From contig CP128386.1 of the NCBI GenBank assembly GCA_030345135.1, forward strand, positions 1,136,521 through 1,200,520: a stretch of 64,000 nucleotides of DNA, in the 5' to 3' direction. Origin of the DNA: Chitinophagaceae bacterium DXS (GTDB lineage Bacteria > Bacteroidota > Bacteroidia > Chitinophagales > Chitinophagaceae). The position numbers and the translations under genes were made by a program. Below are positions 51,729 through 61,396 of the stretch, in pieces. Position 1 is the stretch's first letter. Each line of letters begins with the position of its first letter. The notes under the pieces were generated by a model. That model was not told where the DNA came from. It was given only the letters and a program-made list of their open reading frames with translations, and ran no database searches.

Positions 51729-51944
51729 GTCAATCAATTCAATTAGATTTAAAAAGATTGCCGAAAGTAATCCACAATTTAGTTCCGAAAAAATTTTATA
51801 TGTTTTTAGCCTTTATATAGATAAGACGCGTTAACTTGTCGTAGGGTTTAAGTAGCATATTGTTTCGGCTACACAAAATCTTTTTCGCTCAAAAAAAGTA
51901 TGTAATATTATTCTTTTTTATTACGTAAATCTTCAAAGCATTCA

Positions 51945-53363
51945 ATGGAAATAATACATGTATCGGCAGAATGTTATCCTGTGGCAAAGGCAGGTGGATT
52001 GGGAGATGTGGTGGGGGCTTTACCAAAATACCAGGTGAAAATGGGGCATAACGCCAAAGTGGTTATGCCTATGTATAAGACCAGGTTCCTTTATAAGAAT
52101 GAATGGGTGGTTGATTTTAAAGGAAGGGCCAATCTTGGCGACTGGTGGTTTGACTTTACAATCATCAAAGAAAAACACAATGTTCTTGGATTTGACCTTT
52201 ATCTTGTTGACATAGACGGTTTGCTCAACAGGGAAAAAATATATGGTTATGACGACGATACTCAAAGGTTTGTTGCCTTCCAGATTGCAGTAATAACCTG
52301 GTTGAACAGTTGGCAACATAAGCCGGATGTGGTACATTGTCATGACTATCATACAGGGTTAATTCCCTTTATGATGAAATATTGTATTGATTACAGCTAC
52401 AAATTATCCGGTATACCTTCTGTTATTACTATTCACAATGCGCAATACCAGGGATGGATGACCTGGGATAAAAGCGTTTATATTCCGCGATGGGATGCCT
52501 GGAAAAGTGGTTTGCTTGAATGGGGCGGTGTGATCAATCCACTGGCCGCAGGTATTAAATCCGCCTGGAAAGTGACCACAGTAAGCTGGAGCTATCTGCA
52601 GGAACTGCGCGAAAGTGCAAACGGGTTGGAAGCGCTGTTTGAATATGAAAAGGGTAAATGCGTTGGTATCCTTAACGGCATTGACGCAGATGTATGGGAT
52701 CCTGCAATTGATAAGTACATCCAAAAAAACTATACCATTGATGAAGTGAACGCCGGCAAAGAGGCCAATAAACTTGCTTTATGTAAAGAGTTTAATCTTG
52801 ATCCGGAAAAACCTTTGGTTATATTTATAGGAAGGCTGGTGGGAGAGAAGGCTGCTGATGTTTTGCCTGATGCTATTATGTCTTCCATGTATGCAACATC
52901 TAACGGTGTAAACTTCCTGATCCTTGGTAGTGGAGAAACGCATGTTGAATGGCAGCTGAGTAGCCTGAATCATCAGTTCAATGGCAACTACCACGCAGTT
53001 ATTGGTTATAATGAAACGTTGAGCCATAACATGTATGCGGGAGCAGATTTTCTGCTGATGCCAAGCAGGGTTGAGCCATGCGGACTTAACCAGATGTACT
53101 CTATGAAATACGGAACCGTTCCCGTGGTGAGAAATACGGGCGGCCTGCGTGATACGGTTGTTGACATGGGTGATTGGCAAGGCTGGGGCATAAGATTCAA
53201 TAATGCCAGTGTTCAGGACATTACTTATTCAATTGACAGGGCAGTTGAAGTATATAAAGATAAAACGCATCTTAACTGGATGAGACAGCACATGATGAAC
53301 CTTGACAATAGCTGGGAACATTCAGTTCAGCAATACCTAAACATTTATAAAAGTTTAAAATAA
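51945..53363 (+). CDS. glgA: Glycogen synthase
   Basis: GT5 transferase that adds glucose from ADP-glucose to glycogen. 472 residues with the N-terminal ADP-glucose motif KAGGLGDVVGALPK (15-28), GT-B fold domains, VIFIGRLVGEKAADVL and the C-terminal SRVEPCGLNQMYSMKYGTVPVVRNTGGLRDTV segment. glgC, which makes its substrate, begins 11 bp after its stop, so the two are an operon. The branching enzyme lies further on, beyond two genes on the other strand. Confidence 0.94.
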   Translation: MEIIHVSAECYPVAKAGGLGDVVGALPKYQVKMGHNAKVVMPMYKTRFLYKNEWVVDFKGRANLGDWWFDFTIIKEKHNVLGFDLYLVDIDGLLNREKIYGYDDDTQRFVAFQIAVITWLNSWQHKPDVVHCHDYHTGLIPFMMKYCIDYSYKLSGIPSVITIHNAQYQGWMTWDKSVYIPRWDAWKSGLLEWGGVINPLAAGIKSAWKVTTVSWSYLQELRESANGLEALFEYEKGKCVGILNGIDADVWDPAIDKYIQKNYTIDEVNAGKEANKLALCKEFNLDPEKPLVIFIGRLVGEKAADVLPDAIMSSMYATSNGVNFLILGSGETHVEWQLSSLNHQFNGNYHAVIGYNETLSHNMYAGADFLLMPSRVEPCGLNQMYSMKYGTVPVVRNTGGLRDTVVDMGDWQGWGIRFNNASVQDITYSIDRAVEVYKDKTHLNWMRQHMMNLDNSWEHSVQQYLNIYKSLK

Positions 53364-53374
53364 AAACGTGTCAT

Positions 53375-54658
53375 ATGTTTTCACTAGCAAATTCCGTAGT
53401 AGCAGTAATTCTTGGAGGTGGCGCGGGAACCCGGTTATACCCCCTTACAGCAAGCCGTTCAAAACCAGCTGTGCCGATTGCCGGTAAATACAGGCTGGTT
53501 GATATTCCGATCAGTAACTGTATCAACTCAAACATTAACCGAATGTTTGTGCTGACGCAGTTTAACTCGGCATCTTTGAACAAGCATATTAAAAACACTT
53601 ACCAGTTTAGCGCGTTCAGTAATGGTTTTGTAGACATCCTGGCAGCCGAACAGACACCTGAAAACCAGGGCTGGTATCAGGGTACAGCCGATGCGGTGAG
53701 ACAATCGCTGAGACACATTGCCAATAATGAATACCAGTATGTGTTGATATTAAGTGGCGACCAGTTGTATCAAATGGATTTTGCAGAAATGATCACGGAG
53801 CACAAAAAGAGAGGTGCCGACATCTCGATCGCCACAATACCGGTAGGCGACAGGGATGCTCCTGAATTTGGTATCATGAAAAAAGATGAAAACAATTATA
53901 TCACGTCTTTCATAGAAAAACCTAAAAAGGATATCTTAGGCGAGTGGGTTAGTGATACCGGCGATGCAATGCGCAGAGAAGGAAGAAATTATCTTGCTTC
54001 TATGGGTATCTATGTTTTTAGCAAGAGTGCGCTTGATGATCTGCTAAAAAATGAATATCCCGATGCTACGGATTTTGGTAAAGAAATAATTCCTCACTCC
54101 ATCGATAAATACAAAGTAGTCAGCTACCAGTATGATGGTTACTGGACAGATATCGGAAATATCTATTCCTTCTTCGAAGCCAACCTGGCTTTAACGCAGG
54201 ATATACCGCCGTTTAACATGTTTGATAACAGCAGAACGGTATACAGCCGCGCCAGAATGTTGCCTCCGGCAAAGATCAGCGGCAGCACGCTGGAGAAAAC
54301 AGTGATTGCAGATGGGTCAATAATTATGGCCAGCAGGGTAGAAAATTGCGTTATAGGCATCAGAGCAAGAGTTGGGCATGGAACAACACTGGTGAATTGT
54401 TATATTATGGGTAACGATTATTACGAAACCCTGGAGCAGATATCTGACTATTCATCTAAGGGAATTCCGATGATAGGCATCGGTGATCGTTGCTATATCA
54501 AGAATGCCATTATTGACAAAAATTGCCGTATTGGAAACGATGTACGCATTAATGGTGGGCCGCATCTGGAAAATACTGATCATGCATTGTACACCGTTAA
54601 AGAAGGTATCGTTGTTGTTAAAAAAGGCGCGGTTTTGCCAAACGGGTTTGTGATATAA
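53375..54658 (+). CDS. glgC: Glucose-1-phosphate adenylyltransferase
   Basis: Makes ADP-glucose from ATP and glucose-1-phosphate, the controlled step of glycogen synthesis. 427 residues: nucleotidyl transferase domain with GGGAGTRLYPLTASRSKPA (about 13-31), WYQGTADAV and SGDQLYQMDF, then a left-handed beta-helix of hexapeptide repeats (about 300-420). Residues SRSKPAVPIAGKYRLVDIPISN match the usual allosteric and active-site region. Second gene of the glgA-glgC operon. Confidence 0.95.
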   Translation: MFSLANSVVAVILGGGAGTRLYPLTASRSKPAVPIAGKYRLVDIPISNCINSNINRMFVLTQFNSASLNKHIKNTYQFSAFSNGFVDILAAEQTPENQGWYQGTADAVRQSLRHIANNEYQYVLILSGDQLYQMDFAEMITEHKKRGADISIATIPVGDRDAPEFGIMKKDENNYITSFIEKPKKDILGEWVSDTGDAMRREGRNYLASMGIYVFSKSALDDLLKNEYPDATDFGKEIIPHSIDKYKVVSYQYDGYWTDIGNIYSFFEANLALTQDIPPFNMFDNSRTVYSRARMLPPAKISGSTLEKTVIADGSIIMASRVENCVIGIRARVGHGTTLVNCYIMGNDYYETLEQISDYSSKGIPMIGIGDRCYIKNAIIDKNCRIGNDVRINGGPHLENTDHALYTVKEGIVVVKKGAVLPNGFVI

Positions 54659-54676
54659 TTTAATTTACGCGTACGC

Positions 54677-54705
54677 GTAGAGACGTTGCATTGCAACGTC
54701 TCTAC
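54677..54705. repeat. GAGACGTTGC hairpin repeat
   Basis: GTAGAGACGTTGCA (54677-54690) and TGCAACGTCTCTAC (54692-54705) form a 14-bp stem with a one-base loop. Decayed copies follow (CAACGTCCCAACGGTTGCAACG to 54746). A shorter hairpin GACGTTGC-CTTT-GCAACGTC is at 54817-54836, beyond the terminator. Confidence 0.8.
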
Positions 54706-54750
54706 AATTGCAACGTCCCAACGGTTGCAACGCCCCCAACGTTGCACCCC

Positions 54751-54790
54751 AAAAAACAAATGCACATCGCAAGATGTGCATTTGTTTTTT
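54751..54790. terminator. Bidirectional terminator between glgC and GLPGLI genes
   Basis: AAAAAACAAATGCACATC (54751-54768), GCAA loop, GATGTGCATTTGTTTTTT (54773-54790): 18-bp perfect stem with A and T flanks on each side. Confidence 0.9.
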
Positions 54791-54901
54791 CATCAATCAA
54801 AATCCACAAAAAAAGAGACGTTGCCTTTGCAACGTCCCCGATCAAAATCACGTTAAATAAGGGTAAGAGGAATATTGTTAATAATTATTTCGAATTGATC
54901 G

Positions 54902-55657
54902 TCAAATTCCGCTTAACCAGGCATTTCTTGTGCCATTTTTTCCCCAGTCTTTCATCGCTTCTTTTAACTGGACCTGCAGCTCTTTATTGGTAATCTTTTT
55001 TCCTTTCTTAGGAGCAACAAGGCTTTCAGGTTTTACATCAATCAGCTCAAGCTTTGTGGCGAACCAGGTTGTATTTAGTCTCGGGATTGCAATTCCGAGG
55101 ATCATTCCGGGTAAACCTGTAAATGATTCCGGACCTCCGGAAGGAATGATCTGATCCGTGTAAAATGCAATAACATATACAGAATCCATAATAATGCCAA
55201 CAGCCTTCCTGCACTCAAAACCTGCTATCGTGCGCGTGTCCATCGTAATGCGCCAGTTAATGTTTCTGATGCTGTCATCAATCAGAAACGTATTATCATA
55301 GACTTTTTTTAGTGCTATGTTTTGATGCTTGTCAAGGTCTGAATACACAATGTTTTCATTGGCTGGACCAACTAACCAGTCGTTCACCCTTTGCGGTGGC
55401 GTCACATCGCGTCCTGGTTTGTACAATGTTTTATCGTCATTGAAGGATAAATCAAAGTAAGCTGTATATGTCTGTGGTGTTACTTTCTTAAAAGATTCGA
55501 GCCATGCTCTGTCCTCGCCGTCGGCCATGCCATCTATCGTTTTATGAAGATTGATCTTTTTCTCGTACTCAATCTTTCCTTTTGTTATAAATACATCTTG
55601 AGCTTTAACGGTACACAGTAACAGCAGTGCGAATATTGTTGATATGATCTGTTTCAT
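54902..55657 (-). CDS. GLPGLI family exported protein
   Basis: 251 residues with a signal peptide (MKQIISTIFALLLLCTVKAQ) and the family-defining motif, here TGLPGMIL within a GPESFTGLPGMILGIAIP segment. It also has the IAGFECRKAVGII strand typical of the family. GLPGLI proteins are Bacteroidota-specific, of unknown function, and usually sit next to a TonB-dependent receptor, as here (15 bp after it). The region from about 200 to the end is Lys-rich. Confidence 0.93.
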   Translation of the reverse strand: MKQIISTIFALLLLCTVKAQDVFITKGKIEYEKKINLHKTIDGMADGEDRAWLESFKKVTPQTYTAYFDLSFNDDKTLYKPGRDVTPPQRVNDWLVGPANENIVYSDLDKHQNIALKKVYDNTFLIDDSIRNINWRITMDTRTIAGFECRKAVGIIMDSVYVIAFYTDQIIPSGGPESFTGLPGMILGIAIPRLNTTWFATKLELIDVKPESLVAPKKGKKITNKELQVQLKEAMKDWGKNGTRNAWLSGI

Positions 55658-55672
55658 TCTTTTAGTTTTTTT

Positions 55673-58438
55673 TTAGTTTGCTCCAGCCGGGTTTCTTGAA
55701 AAGTTCCAAACGAAGCTTAAAAGGAAATACCTTGTGAGGGTTTGATAATTTGATTGAGTCATTACACTTGAGCTGATATTTCTATTATAACCTTTGTTCT
55801 GGTTAAGAATGTCATAGCCAGAAAATTTGATCATACCCTTGTCGTCTTTCAATAATTTGCGGCCTATGTAAGCATTCCACAAGAACACGTTGTTGTTGTT
55901 GTCGAACACCACTGTTTTCTGACGAAGATTTACTTCCAGCTCATTGTTCAATTCAAACTTGCCAGGTAGCTGAATATTGATATTCAGGTTGTGATATTGC
56001 GTCCAGTAATTTGTTTTTACACTGGAGTTGACAGATGATGTCGAGTAGTTGTAGTTGGTATTTCCGTAGTACCAGATATCAAATTTCTTCTCTTTAGATT
56101 TGCTAAAAGAGTAGTTCATGCCCGGTGCGTAGTTTTTGGTTACGTTGTTCACATTGTTCACAAAATTGGTGTATTGTGATGCGTTGAAATTGAGGCCTAC
56201 ATTAAACCGGAAATCGAACTTCTTCACTTTCATACCATAGCCGCTACCGAAGTAAGTATTATAGTTGCCGTTGGTATTTATATATTGATAAACAGTTCTA
56301 CCGTTTTGATCAATGTATGTAGACTGCACTATGGCATTGCTGGTTGTACTGAAATTACCATACATGTAAATACCGCGCTGGCTAAGTACTTTATAAGAGT
56401 TGTAACCAAAATCAAAACTGTGCCTGAATGCTTGTTTCAATAACGGGTTACCGACTGTTACAACCAACGGATTGGTATTGTCTGCAACCGGCTGAATCTG
56501 GTTGATAGAAGGTTGCGTGGTACTTCCATTATAATTTAAACGCAGGCTTGAGCTTCCGCTGAACTTGTATTGCAAGTTGGCTCTTGGAAAGAAGTTGGTG
56601 TAATGCCTTGTAAAAGTTGTGTCTTTAAAAAGGTCTTCCTGGTTAAAGTTCTGGAAGGCAACATCTGATCCCGCAGACGCCGTTAACTTTTTACCATTGT
56701 ACCTAAATGCCGTACCCGCCGTATTGGTTAGCACATCAAACTTGTAATGATTACTCAAAGTGTCTGCAAGATCATCATATTTTCCTCCGGCGGATTTGTT
56801 ATAGGACAATCTTTCCGCATCATTCTTGTTTGTTCTAATCGCGTAGCTCAATTCCCAGAATACCCTCTGGGCAAGTGGTTCGGTGTAAACCAGTTTGGTG
56901 TTTAGGGTTGAAATATGCTGGTTATTCTGTTTCAACTGGTCGGTAAGACTATCTTTCCATATCCCTTCAGTTGGTTTGGATGTAAGTGCATACAGATAAC
57001 CACTCGATGTTGAATTAGTTGTTAGCTGATCAACATTCAGCGATATCGTTCTGCCCGCCTTTTTAAATTTATGACGCAGCAATGCTGTTATTTTGAGATT
57101 GTCGCTTTCTCCGTCAGATGTATTTTTTCTGACGCTTCTCAATATCGTGTCGCCATAACCATTGAGGTTTACATTGGCGTATTCCGAATAAGAGGAAGAC
57201 TGTCCTTTATAACCATTCAATGTTAATTTTAAAGACGTGGCACTGTCTATATTGTATTCATAAATTCCGCTGACTGAATGTCTGAATCTCGTGCTGAAAG
57301 TTTTGCGAGCTTCTGTATTATAAAATGCTCCGTTTTTGCCGGTATCACTGGTGAGAGATTGCGTAATTGTGTTACCAACGCCCTCTACATTCAATTTATT
57401 GAATCTGTAGCTGGCATTTATATTCTGTTTATCATTATTGTATTTGTTAGAGTAGTTAGCACCTGCAGCCCAGCTTTTTGGCAAACCGTCACCGTAATAG
57501 CTAAGATCATCACCGCTTCCGGAGGAGAAGTAATAGCCAAAATCTTCGTTGTAATCAATATTGCTCCCGCCGCCGTAGCGTGAGTTTTCATCCCAATTCA
57601 AGCCTGTTTTACCAGTGCTGCTGGCAATTCCGTATACCGAGAATTTCTTTTTCGCCCTGAACCGGTTGAACATTACACTATTGTTCCATCGGTCATTCAA
57701 CCCGCCGCCCAGGTCTATCTTTCCAAAATAGCCTTTCTTCTTATCTTCCTTTAACTTGAGGTTGATGGTTTTTTTGCTTTGCCCGTCATCAATACCGGTA
57801 AAGGCAGCCTGGTCGCTCTTTTTATCAAATACCTGCACTTTGTCAATGGCATCAGCCTGCAAGTTCTTGGTTGCGACGGTTGGATCGTCTCCAAAGAATT
57901 CTTCACCGTCCACCAAAATCTTTTCAATATTGGTACCCTGCGCAGTAATCTTTCCATCCTTATCTATGGTAATGCCGGGCATTTTTTTTAGCAGTTCTTC
58001 TACAGAAGCTCCGGGCCTTACTTTAAAGCTATCGGCAGTGTACTCTGTTGTGTCGCCCTTCATGCGGATAGCGGCCAGCTGCGAACGAACAGTCACATCC
58101 GCCAGCAGGTTAGCTTTCAGCGTAAGCATCACTTTTCCAAGGTCCAGATTGCTGTTGCTTTGAAGAGAAATATGATCTGCGTAATCAGCATATCCTTTAT
58201 GGGTGATTAAAATGCCGTATTGGCCGGAATCAAGCTGCGAGAAATTAAAGGAGCCGTCCTGTTTGCTCCTCGTAAATTTATAAAGGGATGAGTCTGATGA
58301 TCGCAATAGGGTAATAGTTGTATTAACAAGGTTGGTTTTGTTAGTGGTATCCCGTATGGACCCCTTAATTGTTGCTTTTTGGGCATGGGCACAATAACAG
58401 GTACCTGCACATAGTAACAGCGCAATAAGTCTCTTCAT
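55673..58438 (-). CDS. Outer membrane beta-barrel receptor, GLPGLI-associated
   Basis: 922 residues from the ATG opening a signal peptide (MKRLIALLLCAGTCYCAHAQ). An in-frame start 33 bp upstream would precede it with hydrophilic residues. Carboxypeptidase-regulatory-like domain (about 25-110, IKGSIRDTTNKTNLVNTTITLL), TonB plug domain (about 130-230, LLKKMPGITIDKDGKITAQGTNIEKILVDGEEFFG) and a large barrel ending YFLLSFVWNFSRN. First gene of a minus-strand operon with the GLPGLI gene. It lies between glgC and glgB. Ligand unknown. Confidence 0.9.
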   Translation of the reverse strand: MKRLIALLLCAGTCYCAHAQKATIKGSIRDTTNKTNLVNTTITLLRSSDSSLYKFTRSKQDGSFNFSQLDSGQYGILITHKGYADYADHISLQSNSNLDLGKVMLTLKANLLADVTVRSQLAAIRMKGDTTEYTADSFKVRPGASVEELLKKMPGITIDKDGKITAQGTNIEKILVDGEEFFGDDPTVATKNLQADAIDKVQVFDKKSDQAAFTGIDDGQSKKTINLKLKEDKKKGYFGKIDLGGGLNDRWNNSVMFNRFRAKKKFSVYGIASSTGKTGLNWDENSRYGGGSNIDYNEDFGYYFSSGSGDDLSYYGDGLPKSWAAGANYSNKYNNDKQNINASYRFNKLNVEGVGNTITQSLTSDTGKNGAFYNTEARKTFSTRFRHSVSGIYEYNIDSATSLKLTLNGYKGQSSSYSEYANVNLNGYGDTILRSVRKNTSDGESDNLKITALLRHKFKKAGRTISLNVDQLTTNSTSSGYLYALTSKPTEGIWKDSLTDQLKQNNQHISTLNTKLVYTEPLAQRVFWELSYAIRTNKNDAERLSYNKSAGGKYDDLADTLSNHYKFDVLTNTAGTAFRYNGKKLTASAGSDVAFQNFNQEDLFKDTTFTRHYTNFFPRANLQYKFSGSSSLRLNYNGSTTQPSINQIQPVADNTNPLVVTVGNPLLKQAFRHSFDFGYNSYKVLSQRGIYMYGNFSTTSNAIVQSTYIDQNGRTVYQYINTNGNYNTYFGSGYGMKVKKFDFRFNVGLNFNASQYTNFVNNVNNVTKNYAPGMNYSFSKSKEKKFDIWYYGNTNYNYSTSSVNSSVKTNYWTQYHNLNINIQLPGKFELNNELEVNLRQKTVVFDNNNNVFLWNAYIGRKLLKDDKGMIKFSGYDILNQNKGYNRNISSSVMTQSNYQTLTRYFLLSFVWNFSRNPAGAN

Positions 58439-58969
58439 TTGGTGGTAGTTTTGTTGCGGCGCAAAAAGCACACGCTTGTTTTTACAAGGATTATTCTAAT
58501 GGTCCGGCTAATACTTTTTTTGCATCTAAAAATGTGTTACATGGGGTAGTGTTACACATAGCAAATAATGAAGAAACACATTCGCACGGGTCACTCTTCG
58601 CAGTGCATTATTTCGGTTTGTATAACGTTATGATAAGGTCTCTCCGATCAGTATTCCTTCCCGGAGGTAATGTTGTCTCAAATGTATAACTAAAAATTTA
58701 GTTAAAGGTAAACGTTTAGTTAATTATGAGAGATGCGGATATTTTTCTTTTCCATAAACAGTTTCGAAAAAAAATTATTGTTCTCTAAATCAGAAAAATA
58801 TGCTTGGCAATTTCTTTTATTTCCTTAAAAATTGCGCCTTAATAGTCCTAATTTTACGTTAATGGTAATCATTCAGTTATAAGCGGTAAATCTGTATTGT
58901 GTTTTTCTGCAGACTGCCCGCTTGGATAAGCATAGCCGCGGGTAACCTTTCAAAAAAAAAATCTTCCTT
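58439..58969. promoter_or_regulatory. Divergent regulatory region, receptor operon and glgB
   Basis: 531 bp. ATGTGTTACAT and GTGTTACACAT lie close together (58531-58560), giving two TGTTACA boxes inside an ATGTGT/ACACAT inverted pair. AACTAAA-AA-TTTAGTT (58688-58703) is a perfect palindrome, followed by one more TTTAGTT half-site at 58715-58721. These look like operator sites; no cognate regulator is in the neighbourhood and no clear promoter element was found. Confidence 0.45.
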
Positions 58970-60922
58970 ATGCCACAGACACACGAAAAGTACGAGGATA
59001 TACATTTTGTTGACAGTTCTAAACCGGTATGGAATTATTCATTGTTCTCAGACGAAGATATCAGGAACTTTCAGAGTGGCACGCACTACAGGTTGTATGA
59101 ATTGTTTGGGAACAAACAAATAGAGTCCTTGCAAACATGGGGAACTTATTTTGCTGTCTGGGCGCCTAATGCCACGCAGGTAAGTGTTATAGGTAATTTC
59201 AATCATTGGGACAATCAGGCGCATAAGCTATATGTACGGTTGGATAATTCCGGGATCTGGGAAGGATTTATTCCTAATATTCCCGCCGGAGAGTCTTATA
59301 AATATCATATACACGGAGCGAATGGAATAACGGTTGACAAAGGCGATCCTTTTAGTCACTTATGGGAAAAGAGACCGCTCACCGCGTCCATTACATGGGG
59401 GACTTATTATGAATGGAATGACGGTGCATGGATGAAAGAACGTAAAAAGCACAATTCACTGAATGCCCCGTGGAGCGTGTATGAGGTTCACCTTGCAAGT
59501 TGGATGCGGCCTGATAAAAACGACGAAGAGTCTTATAATACATATGCCCAGATAGCCGAGCGTCTTGTTCCTTATGTAAAGGAAATGGGATTCACACATG
59601 TGGAATTGATGCCGGTAATGGAACATCCCTTCGACGGCAGTTGGGGCTACCAGGGAACAGGGTATTTTGCGCCGACATCCCGTTTCGGAAGTCCCCAAGG
59701 GTTTGCTGCACTGGTAGAAGCTTTTCACCTGGCAGGCATTGGTGTTATACTTGATTGGGTGCCTTCGCATTTTCCCTATGATGCGCACGGTTTGTTTATG
59801 TTTGACGGAGCCCATACCTACGAATATGCGGATATGCGCAAAGGGTATCATCCGGACTGGAACAGTTACATATTTAACTATGCAAGAGGCGAGGTGAAGA
59901 GTTTTCTGATAAGCAGCGCGCGGTTCTGGTGCGACAGATTTCACATAGACGGATTAAGGGTTGATGCAGTAAGTTCGATTCTCCGACTTGATTACAGCCG
60001 TAATGAAGGTCAATGGGAGCCAAACGCCTTTGGTGGAAATGGCAACCTGGAAGCTATTGCTTTTGTGAAAGACCTGAATGAAACATTGTTTCGCGATTTC
60101 CCGGACATACAAACCATTGCTGAAGAAGCTACAGACTGGCCGCAGATCAGTAAGCCTACATTCGAAGGTGGTTTAGGTTTTGGCATGAAATGGATGATGG
60201 GATGGATGCATGATACGCTGGACTACTTTAAAATTGATCCCATTTTCAGACCTGCTTACCAGGATAAATTTTCGTTCAGTATGATGTATTTCTATGACGA
60301 GAATTTTATGTTGCCTTTGAGTCATGATGAAGTGGTTCATGGTAAAAGCCCTATGTTGTACAAAATGCCAGGCGATGAATGGCAGAAATTTGCGAACCTG
60401 CGCACATTATATACATATATGTTCACCCACCCTGGCGCAAAGTTGCTGTTTATGGGTAATGAATTTGGAGCAACCAACGAATGGAATTATAAAAGTGAAC
60501 TTCAATGGGATCTGTTGCAACATGTGAGTCATGGTGGCATGCGTTATTGTGTTAAGCAGCTAAATGAACTTTACCGGAAGGAGCCGGCATTGCATGAAAA
60601 ACAATTTTTACCCGGCGGTTTTGAATGGGTAGATCTTGATCATAGAAGCGAATGTATTATTGCTTACAAGCGCCGCGGATTAAAACCGGAAGATGATGTG
60701 GTTGTTGTATTGAACATGACACCTGTGGTAAGGCATAACTGGGAAATATATGTATATGGTAAGTCCACCTGGAAAGAGATCTTCAACAGTGATTCTCCTC
60801 AATATTGGGGAAGCGGGGATGTTTACAATCCTGAAATAAAAACGGAACTGGTCGAAAAGGAAACAAGAAAATATAAGCTGATCTTACAATTGCCACCATT
60901 GTCCGGCATTGTGATAAAATAA
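58970..60922 (+). CDS. glgB: 1,4-alpha-glucan branching enzyme
   Basis: Introduces alpha-1,6 branches into glycogen. 650 residues: N-terminal CBM48 domain (about 40-150, WGTYFAVWAPNATQVSVIGNFNHWD), GH13 catalytic barrel with DWVPSHFP, nucleophile Asp332 in DGLRVDAVSSIL, acid Glu385 in IAEEATDWP and the third Asp in LSHDEVVHGK, and a C-terminal all-beta domain. Somewhat shorter than E. coli GlgB, lacking the first extra CBM48 module. It completes the glgA-glgC pathway but has its own transcript. Confidence 0.95.
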   Translation: MPQTHEKYEDIHFVDSSKPVWNYSLFSDEDIRNFQSGTHYRLYELFGNKQIESLQTWGTYFAVWAPNATQVSVIGNFNHWDNQAHKLYVRLDNSGIWEGFIPNIPAGESYKYHIHGANGITVDKGDPFSHLWEKRPLTASITWGTYYEWNDGAWMKERKKHNSLNAPWSVYEVHLASWMRPDKNDEESYNTYAQIAERLVPYVKEMGFTHVELMPVMEHPFDGSWGYQGTGYFAPTSRFGSPQGFAALVEAFHLAGIGVILDWVPSHFPYDAHGLFMFDGAHTYEYADMRKGYHPDWNSYIFNYARGEVKSFLISSARFWCDRFHIDGLRVDAVSSILRLDYSRNEGQWEPNAFGGNGNLEAIAFVKDLNETLFRDFPDIQTIAEEATDWPQISKPTFEGGLGFGMKWMMGWMHDTLDYFKIDPIFRPAYQDKFSFSMMYFYDENFMLPLSHDEVVHGKSPMLYKMPGDEWQKFANLRTLYTYMFTHPGAKLLFMGNEFGATNEWNYKSELQWDLLQHVSHGGMRYCVKQLNELYRKEPALHEKQFLPGGFEWVDLDHRSECIIAYKRRGLKPEDDVVVVLNMTPVVRHNWEIYVYGKSTWKEIFNSDSPQYWGSGDVYNPEIKTELVEKETRKYKLILQLPPLSGIVIK

Positions 60923-60939
60923 TTTGCTCTACTCATATA

Positions 60940-60978
60940 ACGGGAAGAAGGCGCTGAAAGTCTTCTTCCCGTTTTTTT
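60940..60978 (+). terminator. Intrinsic terminator of glgB
   Basis: ACGGGAAGAAG (60940-60950), 11-nt loop, CTTCTTCCCGT (60962-60972), then a run of T to 60978. Confidence 0.88.
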
Positions 60979-61396
60979 ATGCCCTGAAGTCAATTGTGAC
61001 AAAACAACGAACACCGGTAATTCCAGATCCATACGGAGCTATTTTTTGAACGCTGATAAATGTCTTTGATCTGGCATCATTAAAAGACGGCATTAGATAT
61101 TTATTGTCATTTATTTTTTCTTGCTGATATTATAGTAAGCTGAAGTTCCTCATGCCACTAATACGAATTTTTTCAATAAATGATTTGAATGTGGTGAGAA
61201 GATTTATTTATGTGTCAATCCTTACAAGCCTTGCAGGGCAAAGGGTTCATAAATGCGTCATGCAAGAAAATGATTTTTGTCATAATTATTTATGAACTGT
61301 ATCATAATAACATGAAACAAACGTCATTTCACAGGGGTGTTTTCTGTTCTACGTTTGTGCTGATTTAAACATCGTGCATCACTAAACACCATTATT
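60979..61396. other. Gap between glgB and YceI gene
   Basis: About 420 bp of AT-rich DNA without tandem arrays or credible frames. The only recognisable element is the promoter at 61350-61357. Confidence 0.4.
61327..61357 (+). promoter_or_regulatory. Promoter of the YceI gene
   Basis: TACGTTTG (61350-61357) matches TAnnTTTG; TTTC (61327-61330) stands 19 bp upstream at the -33 position with one mismatch. The ATG is 39 bp downstream. Confidence 0.55.
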
